Of a stretch of 6,302 bases of DNA, positions 1 through 6,302 are shown one piece after another. The position numbers and the translations under genes are program-made. Under the pieces are notes generated by a model, which worked only from the letters and a program-made list of their open reading frames with translations, was not told where the DNA came from and did not search any database. Source of the stretch: Actinobacteria bacterium UBA3120 (GTDB lineage Bacteria > Actinomycetota > Actinomycetes > S36-B12); contig DEZY01000169.1 of the NCBI GenBank assembly GCA_002365735.1, forward strand, positions 35,119-41,420, given 5' to 3'. The first letter of the stretch is position 1, and each line of letters opens with the position of its first letter.

Positions 1-30
1 ACCGCGATGAATGCCGAAGATGCGTCATGA
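1..30 (+). CDS. 3' end of an upstream gene (possibly polyphosphate kinase)
   Basis: The first ten codons read TAMNAEDAS and then a TGA stop at 28-30, in the frame starting at base 1. The stop overlaps the ATG of the next gene as ATGA, a typical sign of translational coupling in one operon. The visible residues are too few to identify the protein. Polyphosphate kinase (ppk) is often the neighbour of mutT1 and pst genes in actinobacteria, so it is the leading guess, but that rests on gene order only and nothing in these residues shows it. Confidence 0.5.
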   Translation, partial: TAMNAEDAS

Positions 31-944
31 GCCAAATAATTAGTGCAGCGGGAGTGGTTCTCCTTCGCAATAATGAAGTACTGCTCGTACACCGCCCCCG
101 ATACGACGATTGGTCATTTCCCAAAGGCAAAGTCGACGGAGCTGAACTCCTTCCGCTCACGGCAGTTCGAGAGTGCGATGAGGAAACCGGCTTTCTTGCC
201 GTCCTGGAGCCCAATATTGGGTTGGACCGGTATGACATTCCTGAAGGGGAAAAAGAGGTTCACTACTGGCGGGCACACGTCCGAGAGGACCTCGGTTTTG
301 CCCCCGACGAGGAAGTCGACAAAGTCGCCTGGGTCCCTGTTGACCAAGTAGCCACCCACCTGACCTACCCGCAGGACCTGGAATTCCTTCAGCGCGCGTT
401 GGAACTACCACCGACTTCACCTCTGGTCATTCTTCGCCACGCAAAAGCTGTTAAGCGATCCGACTTCACCGGGAAGCACGACAGCGATCGACCGCTGTCA
501 GGGCGCGGGCGGCGCCAAGCAAAAATTATCGCCGAAGCGCTGGAAGCGTACGGAATTGAACAGGTAATCAGTTCCCCCATGCAACGCTGCCAAGAAACAG
601 TAAAAAGATTCGTGAAACAACTGTCCACCACCCCCATTTTGATTGATGCAATCAGTGAATCGGGCTACGAGCAAAACCCCCAACATCTCGATCCTGCGAT
701 TGAGCTGGCGATGAAAGACCCCGCACCCACCGTCCTGTGTTCGCATCGGCCCGTACTTGACGCGATCCTGGAAGCTGTCGCCACAGCAGGTGGGATTTCC
801 GCAGCCGAGCGCACCGAGGGGATTTGGTCTACCAAGCTTTCCCCAGGATCATTTTTCGTAGCGCACCGTCACATTGACCCCGAAGGCACTGTGAAAATTG
901 TGGCCATAGAGCATCATGAGGTTCCTGGGAATCAGGAATCCTGA
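27..944 (+). CDS. mutT1: MutT1-like Nudix hydrolase fused to a histidine phosphatase domain
   Basis: This 305-residue cytosolic protein has two domains. Residues 1-125 are a Nudix hydrolase with a complete Nudix box at 34-56 (G34, E40, R48-E49, E52-E53, G55), the metal-binding site for cleaving nucleoside diphosphate-X substrates. Residues 132-300 are a histidine phosphatase domain with the RHA motif (R137, catalytic H138), the SSPMQRCQET segment at 182-191 and the second histidine at H240 in CSHRP. This architecture matches actinobacterial MutT1. The mycobacterial family members convert 8-oxo-dGTP to 8-oxo-dGDP and hydrolyse diadenosine polyphosphates, so nucleotide-pool cleaning is the likely role. 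The SixA-like domain's own substrate is less certain. The ATG overlaps the preceding stop (ATGA) and has only a weak upstream GAAGA, which suggests coupled translation. A hairpin at its 3' end separates it from the pst operon. Length and all key residues look intact. Confidence 0.93.
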   Translation: MSQIISAAGVVLLRNNEVLLVHRPRYDDWSFPKGKVDGAELLPLTAVRECDEETGFLAVLEPNIGLDRYDIPEGEKEVHYWRAHVREDLGFAPDEEVDKVAWVPVDQVATHLTYPQDLEFLQRALELPPTSPLVILRHAKAVKRSDFTGKHDSDRPLSGRGRRQAKIIAEALEAYGIEQVISSPMQRCQETVKRFVKQLSTTPILIDAISESGYEQNPQHLDPAIELAMKDPAPTVLCSHRPVLDAILEAVATAGGISAAERTEGIWSTKLSPGSFFVAHRHIDPEGTVKIVAIEHHEVPGNQES

Positions 945-955
945 TTCTTTCTTCT
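929..955 (+). terminator. Probable intrinsic terminator at the mutT1 stop codon
   Basis: GAATCAGG (929-936) and CCTGATTC (940-947) form a perfect 8-bp stem with a 3-base AAT loop, followed by the T-rich tract TTTCTTCT. The mutT1 TGA (942-944) lies in the right arm. The stem is half GC, so it is of moderate strength. Its position just before the Pho boxes suggests it separates mutT1 transcription from the phosphate operon. Confidence 0.6.
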
Positions 956-959
956 CAAT

Positions 960-1013
960 GTTGATAACTGTTCATCTTTAGTTCACTTTGAGGGTTCATT
1001 ATGTCCACACTGT
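960..1013 (+). promoter_or_regulatory. Pho-box array upstream of pstS
   Basis: Repeated units resembling the actinobacterial PHO box half-site GTTCACC occur here: GTTGAT at 960, GTTCAT at 970, GTTCAC at 981, GTTCAT at 994 and a weaker GTCCAC at 1003. The steps are 10, 11, 13 and 9 bases. The core pair at 970 and 981 has the 11-base spacing typical of PhoP direct-repeat units in Streptomyces, and 1003 falls back in that register (22 bases from 981). The location directly upstream of pstS supports binding of a PhoP or RegX3 type response regulator under phosphate starvation. The transcription start is not clear. TAAAGT at 1051-1056 is a weak -10 candidate, and no good -35 precedes it, as is common in activator-dependent promoters. 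The rest of 945-1087 shows no gene. Confidence 0.75.
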
Positions 1014-1076
1014 GAATCTACTTTTGCCTTTCAGGGTCGAACGTGACCGCTAAAGTAAACCAATAGAAAACGAATC

Positions 1077-1080
1077 GGAG
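1077..1080 (+). promoter_or_regulatory. Ribosome binding site of pstS
   Basis: GGAG lies 7 bases before the ATG at 1088 but only 4 bases before an adjacent in-frame TTG at 1085. The spacing and the better start codon favour ATG 1088. Confidence 0.75.
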
Positions 1081-1087
1081 TTTATTG

Positions 1088-2047
1088 ATGTCGCAGTTAA
1101 AGCGAACACTTTTAGCAGCATCACCAGTCCTCGTCGCAGCCCTCCTATTGAGTGCCTGCGGTGGTTCCAATAACTCAAGTGGCGAAGATGGTGGCAGTGG
1201 CCAGATCCGGATTGACGGCTCCTCAACCGTGTACCCCCTCAGCGCAATTGCCGCTGAAGACTTCCAAATAGCTAACCCGGGAATTCAAGTAACAGTGGGA
1301 TCTTCGGGTACCGGTGGTGGGTTCGAAAAGTTCTGCCGCGGTGAAACAGACGCCAATGACGCGTCACGTCCTATCAAGGATTCGGAAATACAAGAGTGCG
1401 CTGATAACGGGATTGAGTACGCTCAACTAACCGTTGCAATTGATGCATTAACCGTGGTTGTTAATAAAGAAAATGATTTTGCAAACTGCTTGACCACGGA
1501 TCAACTGGCTGCAATCTGGGGACCCGACTCAACTGTCTCTAACTGGAACGAAGTTGATCCGTCATTCCCTGACGAACCACTTCCGCTATTTGGTCCAGGA
1601 ACCGATTCAGGAACATTTGACTACTTCACCGATGTGATCAACGGTGAAGAAGGGGTAAGCCGAACTGACTTCACCCCGAGTGAAGACGACAACGTGATTG
1701 TTCAAGGAGTTGCGGGCAGCAAGGGCGGTCTTGGCTACTTCGGGTACACCTACTTTGAGGAGAATACCGATCGGCTCAAGGCACTCGAAATCGATTCCGG
1801 TGCAGGTTGCGTGGCACCCAGCGCCGACACGGCACGCGATGGCTCTTACACCCCGTTGTCACGCCCGCTCTTCGTTTACCCATCGGTTCAGTCTTTAGCC
1901 GATCCGAATGTTGCCGAGTTCTTCCAGTTCTACGTTGACAACGATGTGGAGATCGCGAAGGCAGCTCTCTACATTCCCCTCAGTGATGCCGCGCAGGAGC
2001 AGTTAGTAACTGATTTTGCGGCCCTACTGAACCAAGCAGGAAGTTAG
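1088..2047 (+). CDS. pstS: Phosphate ABC transporter substrate-binding lipoprotein PstS
   Basis: This 319-residue protein is the extracytoplasmic phosphate receptor of the Pst importer. Its N-terminus is a lipoprotein signal: K5-R6, a hydrophobic core at 8-21 and lipobox LSAC with lipidated C24. A Gly/Ser/Asn-rich linker (25-39) follows. The mature domain has the phosphate-binding elements of the PstS family: GSST (44-47), SSGTGGG (72-78), the DANDASRP segment ending at 95, and [10 protein letters not shown] (171-180). These supply hydroxyl, amide and acidic contacts to phosphate by comparison with known PstS proteins. Several cysteines in the mature domain could form disulfides. It heads the operon behind the Pho boxes, and pstC starts 11 bases after its stop. 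The start at 1088 is chosen over TTG 1085 because of the RBS spacing. Length is close to usual for actinobacterial PstS. Confidence 0.96.
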   Translation: MSQLKRTLLAASPVLVAALLLSACGGSNNSSGEDGGSGQIRIDGSSTVYPLSAIAAEDFQIANPGIQVTVGSSGTGGGFEKFCRGETDANDASRPIKDSEIQECADNGIEYAQLTVAIDALTVVVNKENDFANCLTTDQLAAIWGPDSTVSNWNEVDPSFPDEPLPLFGPGTDSGTFDYFTDVINGEEGVSRTDFTPSEDDNVIVQGVAGSKGGLGYFGYTYFEENTDRLKALEIDSGAGCVAPSADTARDGSYTPLSRPLFVYPSVQSLADPNVAEFFQFYVDNDVEIAKAALYIPLSDAAQEQLVTDFAALLNQAGS

Positions 2048-2058
2048 TAATTTAATTT

Positions 2059-2994
2059 ATGGCGACTAACACTGTGAGCGAGACTGCCGAAGGGTTATCC
2101 CTTCGGCAGTCTCGTCCTCGGTACGGCGAGAAAATAATTCGTTTTATTTTAGCTCTCGCTGCCTTTGTCTCAATTTTCACCACTTTTGGAATCGTTATTT
2201 CCCTGCTGATTCCTTCAATTGAATTCTTCATGGAAGTGCCCATCACCGACTTCCTCTTCGGTACCGTCTGGACGCCACTGTTCAAAAATGGTGAATTCGG
2301 GGTTATCCCCCTCCTCAGCGGCACCATTGTCATCACATTGATTGCGATTGCCGTCGCCATTCCACTTGGCCTGGGCGCATCAATTTACCTATCCGAATAC
2401 GCATCAGAGCGCGTACGCAAGGTGCTTAAGCCAACCCTCGAAGTCCTTGCGGGCATCCCCACGGTTGTGTTTGGCTTCTTTGCTCTTGAATTTCTCACCC
2501 AAGCCATACTGATCAAAATTTTCCCAGAGATCGAAGTGTTCAATGCCCTTTCCGCGGGCTTGATCATGGGGGTCATGATCATTCCGACGATTGCATCACT
2601 CTCTGAAGACGCAATGGCCGCCGTGCCATCTGGTTTGCGCGATGGTGCCTACGCACTTGGCTCCAGTAAGCGCCAAACGGCCATAAAAGTTGTTATGCCC
2701 GCGGCGCTATCGGGAATCGTGGCGGCATTCGTTCTCGGCATCTCCCGAGCGATCGGTGAGACCATGATCGTGACAATCGCTGCTGGCCTTCAACCACAAC
2801 TAAGCTTCAATCCGCTCATGGGAATGCAAACCATGACTTCCTATATTGCTGCCGCAGGATCTGGAGACCTGGCAACCGGGTCTATTGAATACAAATCGAT
2901 TTTTGCCGTGGGAATGCTGTTGTTCCTCCTCACCTTCCTTATGAATATTTTTAGTATTCGTTTGGTCCGCCGATTTAGGCAGGCTTATCAATGA
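2059..2994 (+). CDS. pstC: Phosphate ABC transporter permease PstC
   Basis: This 311-residue membrane protein is one of the two permease subunits of the phosphate importer. A cytosolic tail (1-26) is followed by about six hydrophobic segments near residues 27-51, 83-107, 128-150, 162-182, 217-243 and 280-302. The cytoplasmic EAA loop that docks to PstB is visible at about 183-220 (EDAMAAVPSGLRDGAYALG then MPAALSGI). The GIPTVVFGFFAL segment at 132-143 is also typical of PstC. It overlaps pstA by four bases (ATGA), which indicates coupled translation. The start ATG is the first possible in this frame because a TAA sits two codons before it. It has no good Shine-Dalgarno sequence: the nearest AGGAAG (2038-2043) is 15 bases away, inside pstS. 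Codons 7-19 carry a perfect 16-bp inverted repeat, listed separately, in a tail that is poorly conserved in the family. Confidence 0.96.
   Translation: MATNTVSETAEGLSLRQSRPRYGEKIIRFILALAAFVSIFTTFGIVISLLIPSIEFFMEVPITDFLFGTVWTPLFKNGEFGVIPLLSGTIVITLIAIAVAIPLGLGASIYLSEYASERVRKVLKPTLEVLAGIPTVVFGFFALEFLTQAILIKIFPEIEVFNALSAGLIMGVMIIPTIASLSEDAMAAVPSGLRDGAYALGSSKRQTAIKVVMPAALSGIVAAFVLGISRAIGETMIVTIAAGLQPQLSFNPLMGMQTMTSYIAAAGSGDLATGSIEYKSIFAVGMLLFLLTFLMNIFSIRLVRRFRQAYQ
2079..2114 (+). promoter_or_regulatory. Perfect 16-bp hairpin in the start of pstC
   Basis: CGAGACTGCCGAAGGG (2079-2094) and its exact reverse complement (2099-2114) flank a TTAT loop, and a G-T wobble (2078 with 2115) can extend the stem to 17 pairs. 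Eleven of the 16 pairs are GC. It starts 20 bases after the pstC start and 32 bases after the pstS stop. No T-run follows, so it is not a classical intrinsic terminator. Plausible roles are protection of the pstS mRNA 3' end, partial termination without a U-tract, or damping of pstC translation. All of these would favour PstS over the permeases. The structure is seen directly; the role is inferred. Confidence 0.8.
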
Positions 2995-3872
2995 GCCACC
3001 TACAATTGACCAACCAGCTTGCTGGCAAAGGGACGCCTTTGCGTGATCGCATTTTCATGTGGCTGCTTTTTCTTTCGCTCGCCATTGGGGTGTTCACGCT
3101 CGCAGTGCTGCTTACCTATGTAACCATTAAGGGTTGGCCGCGCTTAGACATTCGTCTTTTCACCAATATGCCTTCGGTCCGCGACCCAGAAAATGCGGGT
3201 GCTCAGTCTGCAATCACCGGTTCGATCTGGGTGATTTCGTTCACCGCGTTGGTCGCTTTGCCGACCGGGGTTATGGCCGCCCTCTACCTCGAAGAGTTCG
3301 CCCGACCCAATAGTCGCTCCCAGCGATTCATTGAAGTGAATATTCAAAACCTGGCTGCGGTCCCCTCAATTGTTTACGGTATTTTGGGTCTGGCTGTTTT
3401 TGCCCGAGCGCTCGCCTTGGGTCAAAGCGTGATCACGGCAGCGCTGACCCTGGCTTTGCTCGTTCTGCCCGTCATCATTATTTCCACCAGGGAGGCACTG
3501 CGCGCTGTGCCTCGAAATATTCGCGACGGCTCCCTGGCCCTTGGGGCAACCGAATGGCAAACTGCCTACCGACAAACCCTGCCTGCGGCAATCCCCGGAA
3601 TTGCAACGGGGACAATCCTGGCACTTTCTCGGGCAATCGGTGAAGCGGCCCCGCTCCTGCTCCTCGGTGCGGTTTCCTTCATTACCTTCAATCCCGATGG
3701 TGTCCTGTCGGATTACACAACCCTTCCGATTCAGATTTTCAACTGGACCAAGGACTCTCGCGAGGAATTCCAGGTCCTTGCCGCGGCGACAATCGTCGTC
3801 CTTCTCCTGATTTTGCTCGCCATGAACTTTGTGGCGATTTGGATCCGCAACAAAACCCAGAAGCGCTGGTAG
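2991..3872 (+). CDS. pstA: Phosphate ABC transporter permease PstA
   Basis: This 293-residue protein is the second permease subunit and pairs with PstC in the membrane. Six hydrophobic segments lie near residues 22-46, 74-100, 122-143, 146-165, 202-231 and 261-286. The EAA loop contacting PstB is clear at about 165-204 (STREALRAVPRNIRDGSLALG then LPAAIPGI), and LSRAIGEAAPLL at 212-223 matches the PstA family. LAAVPSIVYGILGL (121-134) is the counterpart of the PstC GIPTVVFG segment. The ATG overlaps the pstC stop as ATGA, so translation is probably coupled. A short 5-bp hairpin (GCGCT at 3863-3867 with AGCGC at 3871-3875) spans its stop codon. There are 21 bases between this stop and pstB. No truncation or unusual residues are seen. 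Confidence 0.96.
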   Translation: MSHLQLTNQLAGKGTPLRDRIFMWLLFLSLAIGVFTLAVLLTYVTIKGWPRLDIRLFTNMPSVRDPENAGAQSAITGSIWVISFTALVALPTGVMAALYLEEFARPNSRSQRFIEVNIQNLAAVPSIVYGILGLAVFARALALGQSVITAALTLALLVLPVIIISTREALRAVPRNIRDGSLALGATEWQTAYRQTLPAAIPGIATGTILALSRAIGEAAPLLLLGAVSFITFNPDGVLSDYTTLPIQIFNWTKDSREEFQVLAAATIVVLLLILLAMNFVAIWIRNKTQKRW

Positions 3873-3882
3873 CGCACGCAGT

Positions 3883-3888
3883 GAAAGG
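3883..3888 (+). promoter_or_regulatory. Ribosome binding site of pstB
   Basis: GAAAGG ends 5 bases before ATG 3894. The later in-frame ATG at 3918 has no comparable site, so the longer N-terminus is favoured. Confidence 0.6.
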
Positions 3889-3893
3889 CACAC

Positions 3894-4748
3894 ATGAACC
3901 AGCCAAATGAAATCACCATGCACCTTGATCATGCACTCTCGGCTCGTGGCGCTTCAATTCCCCCTGAGACCAGCGACCCGGTCTTCACCCTCGACAACGT
4001 CAGTGTGTATTACAGTGACTACGAAGCGATTCGCAACGTAACGTTACCAATTGGCAGGAATGAAATCACCGCTTTTATTGGTCCAAGTGGCTGTGGGAAA
4101 TCAACTTTGTTGCGGAGCTTCAACCGGATGAATGACCTCATTCCTGGTGCTCACCTCAAAGGAACTGTGGCCTATCACGGAACAGACATTTATGGACCTA
4201 ACGTTGACCCCATCGAAGTTCGCCGCAAGGTCGGCATGGTCTTTCAAAAGCCCAACGTTTTCCCCAAGTCAATCTATGAAAATGTGGCTTACGGGCCAAA
4301 AGTAAATGGCACCAAGGGAAATCTCGATGATCTTGTCGAGGAGTGCCTGACCAGAGCGGCGCTGTGGAATGAAGTCAAAGACGATCTCAAAAAAAGTGCC
4401 TACGCGCTCTCTGGTGGGCAGCAGCAGCGATTGGTCATTGCTCGCTGTATCGCCGTGAAACCCGAAGTAATTCTCATGGATGAGCCGTGCGCATCCCTTG
4501 ACCCGCTGGCTACCGCAAAGATTGAAGACCTCATGGTCGAGTTGGCCAGTGAATACACAATTATCATTGTCACCCACAACATGCAGCAGGCCGCGAGAGT
4601 GTCCGACCGCACCGCATTCTTTACGGCGGAGCTCGACGAAAATGAAATCCGGCATGGGCGCCTGGTCGAGTTTGGCCGCACCCGTGAACTCTTCAGTTCA
4701 CCGACCGACCCAAGGACAGAGGACTACATCTCCGGTAGATTCGGGTAA
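3894..4748 (+). CDS. pstB: Phosphate ABC transporter ATP-binding protein PstB
   Basis: This 284-residue cytosolic ATPase powers phosphate import through PstC and PstA. All nucleotide-binding elements are present: Walker [10 protein letters not shown] (63-71), the Q-loop glutamine Q118 in VFQKP, the ABC signature LSGGQQQR (172-179), Walker B VILMDEP (192-198, catalytic E197) and the H-loop H228. The segments [11 protein letters not shown] (75-85) and [19 protein letters not shown] (196-214) are specific to PstB among ABC ATPases. At 284 residues it is longer than the common 250-260, owing to about 25 extra N-terminal residues before the conserved [10 protein letters not shown]. Such tails vary between species, and a start at Met9 (3918) is possible but lacks an RBS. 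The stop TAA is immediately followed by the ATG of the next gene. No phoU follows, unlike in the E. coli pst operon. Confidence 0.97.
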   Translation: MNQPNEITMHLDHALSARGASIPPETSDPVFTLDNVSVYYSDYEAIRNVTLPIGRNEITAFIGPSGCGKSTLLRSFNRMNDLIPGAHLKGTVAYHGTDIYGPNVDPIEVRRKVGMVFQKPNVFPKSIYENVAYGPKVNGTKGNLDDLVEECLTRAALWNEVKDDLKKSAYALSGGQQQRLVIARCIAVKPEVILMDEPCASLDPLATAKIEDLMVELASEYTIIIVTHNMQQAARVSDRTAFFTAELDENEIRHGRLVEFGRTRELFSSPTDPRTEDYISGRFG

Positions 4749-5432
4749 ATGCGCGCAGTTGCGATTGTCATAGCGGCCACTTTTGCTCTTGCTGGCTGTT
4801 CCACGGCCACCAGTTCAGACCCAGTTTTGCCCACTTCCGTTGCTCCAAGTTCGAGTCCCTCGGCAAATATTGTTGACAGTGCGATCGAGTCAACCGTTGC
4901 GCGCGGCACCGCTCGAATCAGTATCTCAATTGATTCACAAGAAGGCCAGGTAACCGGATCTGGAAGTACCGCGCTAGCAAACGGTCGGGGCGAGATTAAT
5001 TGGGACAATCAAGGCTCCGGCGAGTCTTGGATCGACCTGCTGAACTCTGATGGCACCTACACTTTCGTTGATAACTCGTGGTTTGTTGCCCCGGTAGGAA
5101 CGAACACACCCACGTCAGGAAATATCTCCCCGCTTTCGCAAATTGGGAGCCTTCTTTCCGAAGGAGAAAACCCCCTGAAGGGGAGTATCGCCCTCACTAT
5201 TGAGTCAGGCATGGGTTTCTCCGATGAGGAAATTTCCCGCCTTGCCAAAATCTGCCAAATGGAACTGGCCGTAGAGGTGGGACTTGATCCAAACGGTGTG
5301 ATCAACTACATCGAAAAATCCTTTGACTGCACGGGAAATGAAAAGGTAAGCATCAGCGAACTCTCCGATTTCGGTTCGCCGATCAATCTGTCAACACCCG
5401 AAGACGCTTTTTCGATAGATCCGAACCAGTAG
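4749..5432 (+). CDS. Predicted lipoprotein, LppX/LprG-like, at the end of the pst operon
   Basis: This 227-residue protein has a short lipoprotein signal (hydrophobic 3-15, lipobox LAGC with C17), so it should be anchored on the outer face of the membrane. A Ser/Thr/Pro-rich linker (18-40) leads to a domain of predicted beta-strand character: ARISISID (55-62), GQVTGSGSTAL (66-76), GEINWD (81-86) and TYTFVDNSWFVAP (103-115). The ending SISELSDFGSPINLSTPEDA (201-220) resembles the C-terminus of actinobacterial LppX/LprAFG-type lipoproteins, whose half-barrel fold binds lipids. C169 and C194 could pair. The assignment rests on this pattern only and is tentative. The ATG touches the pstB stop (TAAATG), and no clear RBS is seen, so translation is probably coupled to pstB and expression should follow phosphate starvation. 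The function is unknown. It could aid the transporter or cell-envelope remodelling under low phosphate. Confidence 0.8.
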   Translation: MRAVAIVIAATFALAGCSTATSSDPVLPTSVAPSSSPSANIVDSAIESTVARGTARISISIDSQEGQVTGSGSTALANGRGEINWDNQGSGESWIDLLNSDGTYTFVDNSWFVAPVGTNTPTSGNISPLSQIGSLLSEGENPLKGSIALTIESGMGFSDEEISRLAKICQMELAVEVGLDPNGVINYIEKSFDCTGNEKVSISELSDFGSPINLSTPEDAFSIDPNQ

Positions 5433-5436
5433 AAAA

Positions 5437-6302
5437 CTACCGTCCGAGCAAATAAGCCGATCCTTTTTGTGACTTGGCGCCGGTCACTCTCAGTACACAC
5501 AGACCGCTTTGCACAAGCTTCACTCGTGATTTAGTGAGTCTGCAAATTTCACGTGAAGCCGGAGCAATCCGCACCCGTGGGCGAACCCCAGATTTTGTTT
5601 TAACCCCGGCCCATTTGGCTACAAGTTGATGCTTCACCTTTGCCGGAGGGGTCCGCACCCCGTCGACGACTACAGCGCCAACCGGAGCAGATTGAGTGCC
5701 CGCACCAAGTTCATTAACCGCCTGAACAACCATCGCGAGAACAGATCCAGCTTTTTGGTTTGTCACGACACAGGGTGACACAGGTGATGTGCATACCGGT
5801 GTTAACCCACCAGTTTCTCCCACGAGCGAGACTACAAAATTACTGATCGCAAGACCGCCGTCGTAGTTTGGGGCATCCCAGGTGAGCAACACCCGTTCCC
5901 GAGATTGCGATGTGGCAATCAGGTTCAATGGCGCATTCGGCGTGGACGTTGGAGGCGGAACATATTGATTGATCCACGGCAGAAAAGATGTCGCGCGCGT
6001 ATAAATACCGGGGAAGTTGGGCAATGCACACTCGTTACCCACACTTGTCACACCCGCTAAGACTGGACCCGTGTCGGCAGTAACTACAAGTGGTCCGCCG
6101 CTATCCCCTTGGCACGTATCAATGCCCATTTCTGGAACCCCAGCGCAAATACTTTCCGAGCTTCTAAAAGAGCCGCCATATGAGCCACATCCGGTGTCAC
6201 TGGGACCACCGAGCACCGAGACTGTTGCCACCAGAAGCGCATCACTGGCGGTGCCGCCATAGCTCGTACTTCCCCAACCCGAGATTTGAGCAGCCGTCCC
6301 AC
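5437..6302 (-). CDS. Secreted trypsin-like serine protease with fibronectin type III domain (partial)
   Basis: The gene runs off the window. The frame is open to base 6302, and the residues upstream of GTG 6231 read [20 protein letters not shown], a standard trypsin-family segment, so the true start lies outside. Visible S1-family features are the catalytic serine in GDSGGP (6091-6108, Ser at 6100-6102), an Asp six residues before it (position 189 in chymotrypsin numbering, predicting cleavage after Arg or Lys), cysteines matching the 168-182 and 191-220 disulfides, and glycines matching 216 and 226. The catalytic His and Asp are not in the window. After a proline-rich linker comes a fibronectin type III domain (about 5680-5937, with LLTWDAP and ISNFVVSL). 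A basic C-terminal module (about 5440-5649) follows, with the pattern IC...[14 protein letters not shown] seen in actinobacterial secreted repeats. No LPXTG anchor is seen. It converges with the lipoprotein gene, leaving 4 bases between stops, and is probably not part of the phosphate operon. Confidence 0.9.
   Translation of the reverse strand, partial: GTAAQISGWGSTSYGGTASDALLVATVSVLGGPSDTGCGSYGGSFRSSESICAGVPEMGIDTCQGDSGGPLVVTADTGPVLAGVTSVGNECALPNFPGIYTRATSFLPWINQYVPPPTSTPNAPLNLIATSQSRERVLLTWDAPNYDGGLAISNFVVSLVGETGGLTPVCTSPVSPCVVTNQKAGSVLAMVVQAVNELGAGTQSAPVGAVVVDGVRTPPAKVKHQLVAKWAGVKTKSGVRPRVRIAPASREICRLTKSRVKLVQSGLCVLRVTGAKSQKGSAYLLGR

Noticed and set aside
1035..1048. GGTC...GACC dyad between the Pho boxes and pstS
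   Set aside because: Only 4 bases per arm match and the inner bases do not, so it is not convincing as an operator.
1085..1087. TTG start for pstS
   Set aside because: It is only 4 bases from the GGAG site. ATG 1088 has better spacing and is the stronger start codon.
3863..3875. GCGCT-GGT-AGCGC hairpin at the pstA stop
   Set aside because: The stem is only 5 bp and has no T-run. It is too weak to call as a terminator between pstA and pstB.
3366..3932. 188-codon open frame on the minus strand opposite pstA
   Set aside because: The translation is rich in Gln, Asn, Gly and Arg, with no domain or signal, and it lies fully across well-supported pstA and the pstB start. It is a shadow of high-quality coding sequence.
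4269..4655. 128-codon open frame on the minus strand opposite pstB
   Set aside because: It mirrors the conserved ABC ATPase core and has no recognisable features of its own.
5172..5183. CCCC-TGAA-GGGG hairpin in the lipoprotein gene
   Set aside because: A 4-bp stem inside coding sequence is expected by chance.
5437..6231. Protease gene starting at GTG 6231
   Set aside because: The frame stays open to 6302, and the residues upstream are typical trypsin-family sequence, so the GTG is an internal valine codon and the gene is cut by the window edge.
1..6302. CRISPR array, transposon, tRNA or novel defence-type system
   Set aside because: No spaced repeats, transposase, terminal repeats or tRNA-like structures were seen. 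The window is explained by a phosphate operon and flanking genes.

Overview
The window looks like actinobacterial chromosome, probably from a moderate-GC Microbacteriaceae-type organism such as the freshwater 'Luna' lineages. That placement is inference. It rests on a Nudix plus histidine-phosphatase MutT1 fusion next to a pst operon, actinobacterial-style lipoproteins, GTTCAC-type Pho boxes and a GC content that appears near 50% by eye. No marker gene for taxonomy is present.

Layout: positions 1-30 hold the last codons of an upstream gene, overlapping by ATGA with mutT1 (27-944), a two-domain housecleaning hydrolase. A hairpin followed by a T-rich tract covers the mutT1 stop codon. Bases 945-1087 form the regulatory region of the phosphate operon, with three to four GTTCAC-like units at roughly 11-base spacing. 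They are followed by pstS (1088-2047), pstC (2059-2994), pstA (2991-3872) and pstB (3894-4748), then a small predicted lipoprotein gene (4749-5432) that begins directly after the pstB stop codon. On the opposite strand, converging with only 4 bases between stop codons, is the 3' part of a secreted trypsin-like protease gene with a fibronectin type III domain (5437 to beyond 6302).

How the genes work together: PstS captures phosphate outside the membrane, PstC and PstA form the channel and PstB drives import with ATP. The Pho boxes imply induction under phosphate starvation by a PhoP or RegX3 type regulator. MutT1 acts on nucleotides. The upstream gene is plausibly polyphosphate kinase, which would make this a phosphate and polyphosphate locus. 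The downstream lipoprotein is a candidate accessory component of unknown function.

The most striking structure not explained by the genes is a perfect 16-bp inverted repeat with a 4-base loop inside the first 20 codons of pstC. It is probably an RNA element that sets the high PstS to low permease ratio. I see no convincing novel multi-gene system, mobile element, CRISPR array or RNA gene. The only gene-free stretch of note is the 143-base pstS upstream region.
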